A stretch of DNA of 8,234 nucleotides from Actinomycetota bacterium (GTDB lineage Bacteria > Actinomycetota > Thermoleophilia > Solirubrobacterales > Solirubrobacteraceae). Positions 6,392 through 8,234 of the stretch are shown in pieces. The notes under the pieces were generated by a model, which was given only the letters and a program-made list of their open reading frames with translations, had not been told where the DNA came from and did not search any database. The position numbers and the translations under genes are program-made. Position 1 is the stretch's first letter. The number at the start of each line of letters is the position of its first letter. The stretch covers positions 1-8,234 of the forward strand of contig WLNX01000072.1 of assembly GCA_009699565.1 (NCBI GenBank), given 5' to 3'.

Positions 6392-7341
6392 TTGGACTCC
6401 TCCTTCGCTGCCGTCTCGGCCGGTGCGGCTGCAGCGACAGGCTCTGCCGCAGGAGCAGGAGCAGGAGCGGCTTCCTCAGGCGGCTGAGCGGCTGCGGCTT
6501 CAACTGCAGCAGCCTCCGCTGCAAGACGCGCGACCTTCTCGGCTTCAGCCTGCGCCTTCTGCTCGGCCTCGATCTTGGCCTGTTCCTCGGCCCTGATCCG
6601 AGCCTGTTCTTCCGCTTCGACGCGTGCCTTCTCCTCGTCAGCGAGGAAACTCAAGCGCGCTTCGGCGATGACGTCGGCAAGACCGTCGGAGATGACCTTG
6701 CACGAGCGAATTGCGTCGTCGTTTCCGGGGATGACGAAGTCGATGCCATCCGGGTCGCAGTTGGTGTCGACTAGGCCAATCACCGGAATGCGCAGCCGCT
6801 GAGCCTCGCGGACGGCGATCTCCTCAACGTTGACGTCGATTACGAAGATCGCGTCAGGGGCGCGCTGCATGTGCTTGACGCCGCCTAGGTTCGCTCGCAG
6901 CTTCGTGAGGTCGGCAATCGCCGACATCCGCTCGCGTGTCGGAAGAAGCGCAAGCTGGCCCTCTTCTTCGTAGCCCTCCAGGTCGTGGAGACGCCGAATT
7001 CGCTGGCTGATCGTCTGGTAGTTGGTGAGCAGACCGCCGAGCCAGCGATGGTTCACGTAAGGCATTCCAGCTCGCTCCGCTGCATCCTTGATCGAATCGC
7101 GGGCCTGCTTCTTCGTACCGACGAAGAGGATGATCCCGCCGCGACGGGCAACCTGCTCAACAAAGGCCTGAGCCTCGGCAAGCAGCGCTTCGGTACGGAG
7201 CAGGTCGACAATGTAGATGCCTTCGCGCTCGCCGAAGATGTACCGACGCATCTTCGGATTCCAACGCCGGGTCTGGTGTCCGAAGTGGACACCTGCTTCC
7301 AGCAGTTCTCTGAGTCCAACCGCGCTTGATGCGGTGGTCAT
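6388..7341 (-). CDS. rpsB: 30S ribosomal protein S2 with long C-terminal extension
   Basis: A 317-residue S2, a late-binding small-subunit protein that recruits S1 in many bacteria. The normal S2 core occupies about residues 1-232: GVHFGHQTRRWNPKM at 17-31, ILFVGTKKQA at 71-80, HRWLGGLLTN at 98-107, NLGGVKHM at 151-158, PDAIFVIDV at 162-170, and IPVIGLVDTNCDPDGIDFVIP at 185-205 (Cys195 and the Asp-rich turn). Beyond it is an extra tail of about 85 residues: a highly charged helix (about 233-279) built of eight-residue units, then an Ala/Pro-rich segment (280-311) and KEESK. The start ATG has AAGGGAG five bases upstream and follows a 202-bp gap that probably holds the operon promoter. The stop overlaps the tsf GTG. 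Tails of this general kind occur on S2 in some high-G+C bacteria; the function of this one is unknown. Confidence 0.98.
   Translation of the reverse strand: MTTASSAVGLRELLEAGVHFGHQTRRWNPKMRRYIFGEREGIYIVDLLRTEALLAEAQAFVEQVARRGGIILFVGTKKQARDSIKDAAERAGMPYVNHRWLGGLLTNYQTISQRIRRLHDLEGYEEEGQLALLPTRERMSAIADLTKLRANLGGVKHMQRAPDAIFVIDVNVEEIAVREAQRLRIPVIGLVDTNCDPDGIDFVIPGNDDAIRSCKVISDGLADVIAEARLSFLADEEKARVEAEEQARIRAEEQAKIEAEQKAQAEAEKVARLAAEAAAVEAAAAQPPEEAAPAPAPAAEPVAAAAPAETAAKEESK
6399..6405 (-). promoter_or_regulatory. Ribosome binding site of tsf embedded in rpsB
   Basis: AAGGAGG on the minus strand is followed by seven bases and the GTG start of tsf. The same bases encode the final Lys-Glu-Glu of S2, so the S2 C-terminal residues are partly fixed by the signal that starts EF-Ts. 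It supports the GTG start. Confidence 0.8.
6505..6624 (-). repeat. Five 24-bp (octapeptide) tandem repeats in the rpsB tail
   Basis: S2 residues 240-279 read as five consecutive eight-residue units: RVEAEEQA, RIRAEEQA, KIEAEQKA, QAEAEKVA, RLAAEAAA. The pattern is a basic or polar residue, a hydrophobic or Ala residue, any residue, Ala, Glu, two variable residues, Ala. The first two units are nearly identical and the copies decay towards the C-terminus. The composition predicts a long charged single helix or coiled coil. Confidence 0.8.
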
Positions 7342-7346
7342 TGGTA

Positions 7347-7353
7347 CTCCCTT
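7347..7353 (-). promoter_or_regulatory. Ribosome binding site of rpsB
   Basis: AAGGGAG on the minus strand, five bases before ATG 7341, follows an A-rich stretch. It supports the annotated start of S2. Confidence 0.75.
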
Positions 7354-7466
7354 GATTGTTTTTGGTGGACGCCCTTGGAGGTCTGCCGGATTCCGCTTCG
7401 ACTCAAGGCCGCACGGTCAGGGCCAACAGTCCTGATTCCTAGGGGTAGTGGATGGATTGACCACTG

Positions 7467-7472
7467 ATAGTA
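7467..7472 (-). promoter_or_regulatory. Possible -10 element of the rpsB promoter
   Basis: The minus strand reads TACTAT, matching the TANNNT form of sigma-70-type -10 boxes and lying about 126 bp before rpsB. No good -35 hexamer is seen 16-18 bp upstream, so the call is weak. If it is used, the transcript would begin close to the first small hairpin (7465-7447). Confidence 0.25.
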
Positions 7473-7543
7473 GCCGAGAGCGCCCAAAGGCCGCTTATCC
7501 GGCAGGTCACACCCGATTGGAGCCGTCGGCCCCGGGATGAGGC

Positions 7544-8234
7544 TCAGCCGTCGTCGCGTGCGGGAGAGCTGGCGGCCCGTTCCAGCGCGCGGCTGAGGTC
7601 ATCCGGGAGCGGGGAGACGACATCAATCTCCTCGCCACTTGTCGGGTGCTCAAATGCCAGCCGTGCTGCGTGGAGGAATTGGCGGTTCAACCCCATTGTC
7701 TCTGCTCCCCCGTACTGCGGATCCCCGACCACCGGGACGCCGATCGCCTCGAGGTGCGCCCTTATCTGGTGGGTCCTGCCGGTTTCGAGCTTGACCCGCA
7801 TGAGGGTCGTCGTCGGAAGCGACTGCTCGATCTCAAAGTGCGTCACGGCAGCCTTTGGCTTGTCGGTGTCGATCGAGCGCTTTGTTCGCTCACGTCGATC
7901 CCTGCCGAGCGGGGCGTCGATCGTTCCGGTGCGGGAGGACGGACGACCCTCGACCAGTGCCAAGTACTCGCGTACAACGTCGCGATTCGCTATTGCGAGC
8001 TGGAGCGCTCGGTGAGTTTCTTCGTCGCGCGCCACCACCATCAGGCCGGATGTATCGCGGTCTAGGCGATGGACGATTCCTGGCCTCTCCGGGTCGTCTC
8101 CTCCGGCTGCGCGTCCAGCCAAAGCTTGGACCAGCGTGCCGTTGGCGTGCCCTCGGGAGGGATGCACAACCACACCGGCAGGCTTGTCGACGACAAGGAG
8201 CGAAGAGTCTTCGTAAGCGATCCGAAAGTCTGCA
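7544..8234 (-). CDS. rluD: RluD/RluA-family 23S rRNA pseudouridine synthase (N-terminus beyond window)
   Basis: The last 229 residues are visible; the reading frame is open to the right edge, so the start and any N-terminal S4 RNA-binding domain lie outside. The fragment begins at the catalytic domain: EDSSLLVVDKPAGVVVHPS near visible residues 8-26, then IVHRLDRDTSGLMVVA (53-68) with the catalytic Asp at visible residue 58 (bases 8062-8060), YLALVEGRP, and the TGRTHQIRAHL motif. These identify a family enzyme that isomerises uridines to pseudouridine in large-subunit rRNA. An internal GTG at 8173 is not the start, since conserved sequence continues upstream of it. RluD modifies helix 69 in E. 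coli; which positions this copy modifies cannot be told. The C-terminus ends in a short acidic and basic tail. The gene is probably a separate transcript from rpsB. Confidence 0.92.
   Translation of the reverse strand, partial: ADFRIAYEDSSLLVVDKPAGVVVHPSRGHANGTLVQALAGRAAGGDDPERPGIVHRLDRDTSGLMVVARDEETHRALQLAIANRDVVREYLALVEGRPSSRTGTIDAPLGRDRRERTKRSIDTDKPKAAVTHFEIEQSLPTTTLMRVKLETGRTHQIRAHLEAIGVPVVGDPQYGGAETMGLNRQFLHAARLAFEHPTSGEEIDVVSPLPDDLSRALERAASSPARDDG

Larger units (their letters stand above)
7342..7543 (-). promoter_or_regulatory. Intergenic promoter and leader region of the rpsB operon
   Basis: This 202-bp stretch is the only gap over 100 bp in the window and lies directly before the rpsB-led gene cluster, so it is the expected site of the main promoter. 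No ORF with recognisable features is present. On the minus strand it holds two small inverted repeats of the same shape, with 5-bp stems and 9-nt loops (7465-7461 with 7451-7447; 7435-7431 with 7421-7417). A longer imperfect one pairs 7408-7402 with 7380-7373, with one bulged base. An A-rich, probably unpaired stretch precedes the ribosome binding site. S2 is known to repress its own operon through the leader in Gammaproteobacteria; whether that holds here is inference. No U-tract terminator for the upstream gene was found. Confidence 0.5.

Noticed and set aside
7520..7545. Inverted repeat GAGCC/GGCTC at the end of rluD as an intrinsic terminator
   Set aside because: The stem is only 5 bp with a 16-base loop, overlaps the stop codon, and no T-run follows on the minus strand.
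8171..8173. GTG at 8173 as the start of a short pseudouridine synthase
   Set aside because: The same frame continues upstream to the window edge with the conserved EDSSLLVVDKPAG segment, so the real start lies outside.
1..8234. A new multigene system, defence island or mobile element
   Set aside because: Every gene belongs to a well-known housekeeping family in a conserved order. There are no transposases, integrases, terminal repeats, CRISPR repeats or unexplained ORF clusters.

Overview
The window is a slice of a bacterial chromosome, roughly 60% G+C by eye. Every recognisable gene lies on the minus strand, so transcription runs from high to low coordinates. The content is core housekeeping, in the conserved order rpsB-tsf-pyrH-frr-uppS-cdsA-dxr-rseP. 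It is flanked upstream by the 3' part of an RluD-type pseudouridine synthase gene and downstream by the 5' part of an AMP-forming acyl-CoA ligase gene. The short 200-residue EF-Ts, the S2 protein with a long Ala/Glu/Pro-rich tail, the single-PDZ RseP and the FadD15-like ligase suggest a deep-branching actinobacterium, possibly Thermoleophilia. That placement is inference and not proven by the sequence.

Layout in transcription order: rluD-like (8234-7544, N-terminus outside the window); a 202-bp intergenic leader (7543-7342) holding the likely promoter of the main operon; rpsB (7341-6388) and tsf (6391-5789) for translation; pyrH (5779-5057) for UDP synthesis; frr (5060-4494) for ribosome recycling; uppS (4494-3817) for polyprenyl carrier lipid; cdsA (3820-2966) for CDP-diacylglycerol; dxr (2955-1801) for the first committed step of the MEP isoprenoid pathway; rseP (1777-701), an intramembrane protease; and the acyl-CoA ligase (636-1, C-terminus outside the window).

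The operon couples protein synthesis with envelope and lipid precursor supply. S2, EF-Ts and RRF serve the ribosome, and PyrH feeds pyrimidine nucleotides. Dxr makes MEP, which leads to the isoprenyl diphosphates that UppS elongates into the carrier for peptidoglycan, while CdsA starts phospholipid synthesis. Genes are packed tightly: four junctions overlap by 1 to 4 nt (GTGA, ATGA, TAGTG, ATGA), implying translational coupling. Two genes, tsf and uppS, start with GTG.

I found no mobile element, CRISPR array, tRNA, rRNA, prophage or defence gene, and no sign of a new multigene system. The points worth a second look are local: an octapeptide-repeat tail on S2, a two-cysteine insertion in the RseP PDZ domain, departures from consensus in UppS, and possible hairpins in the rpsB leader.
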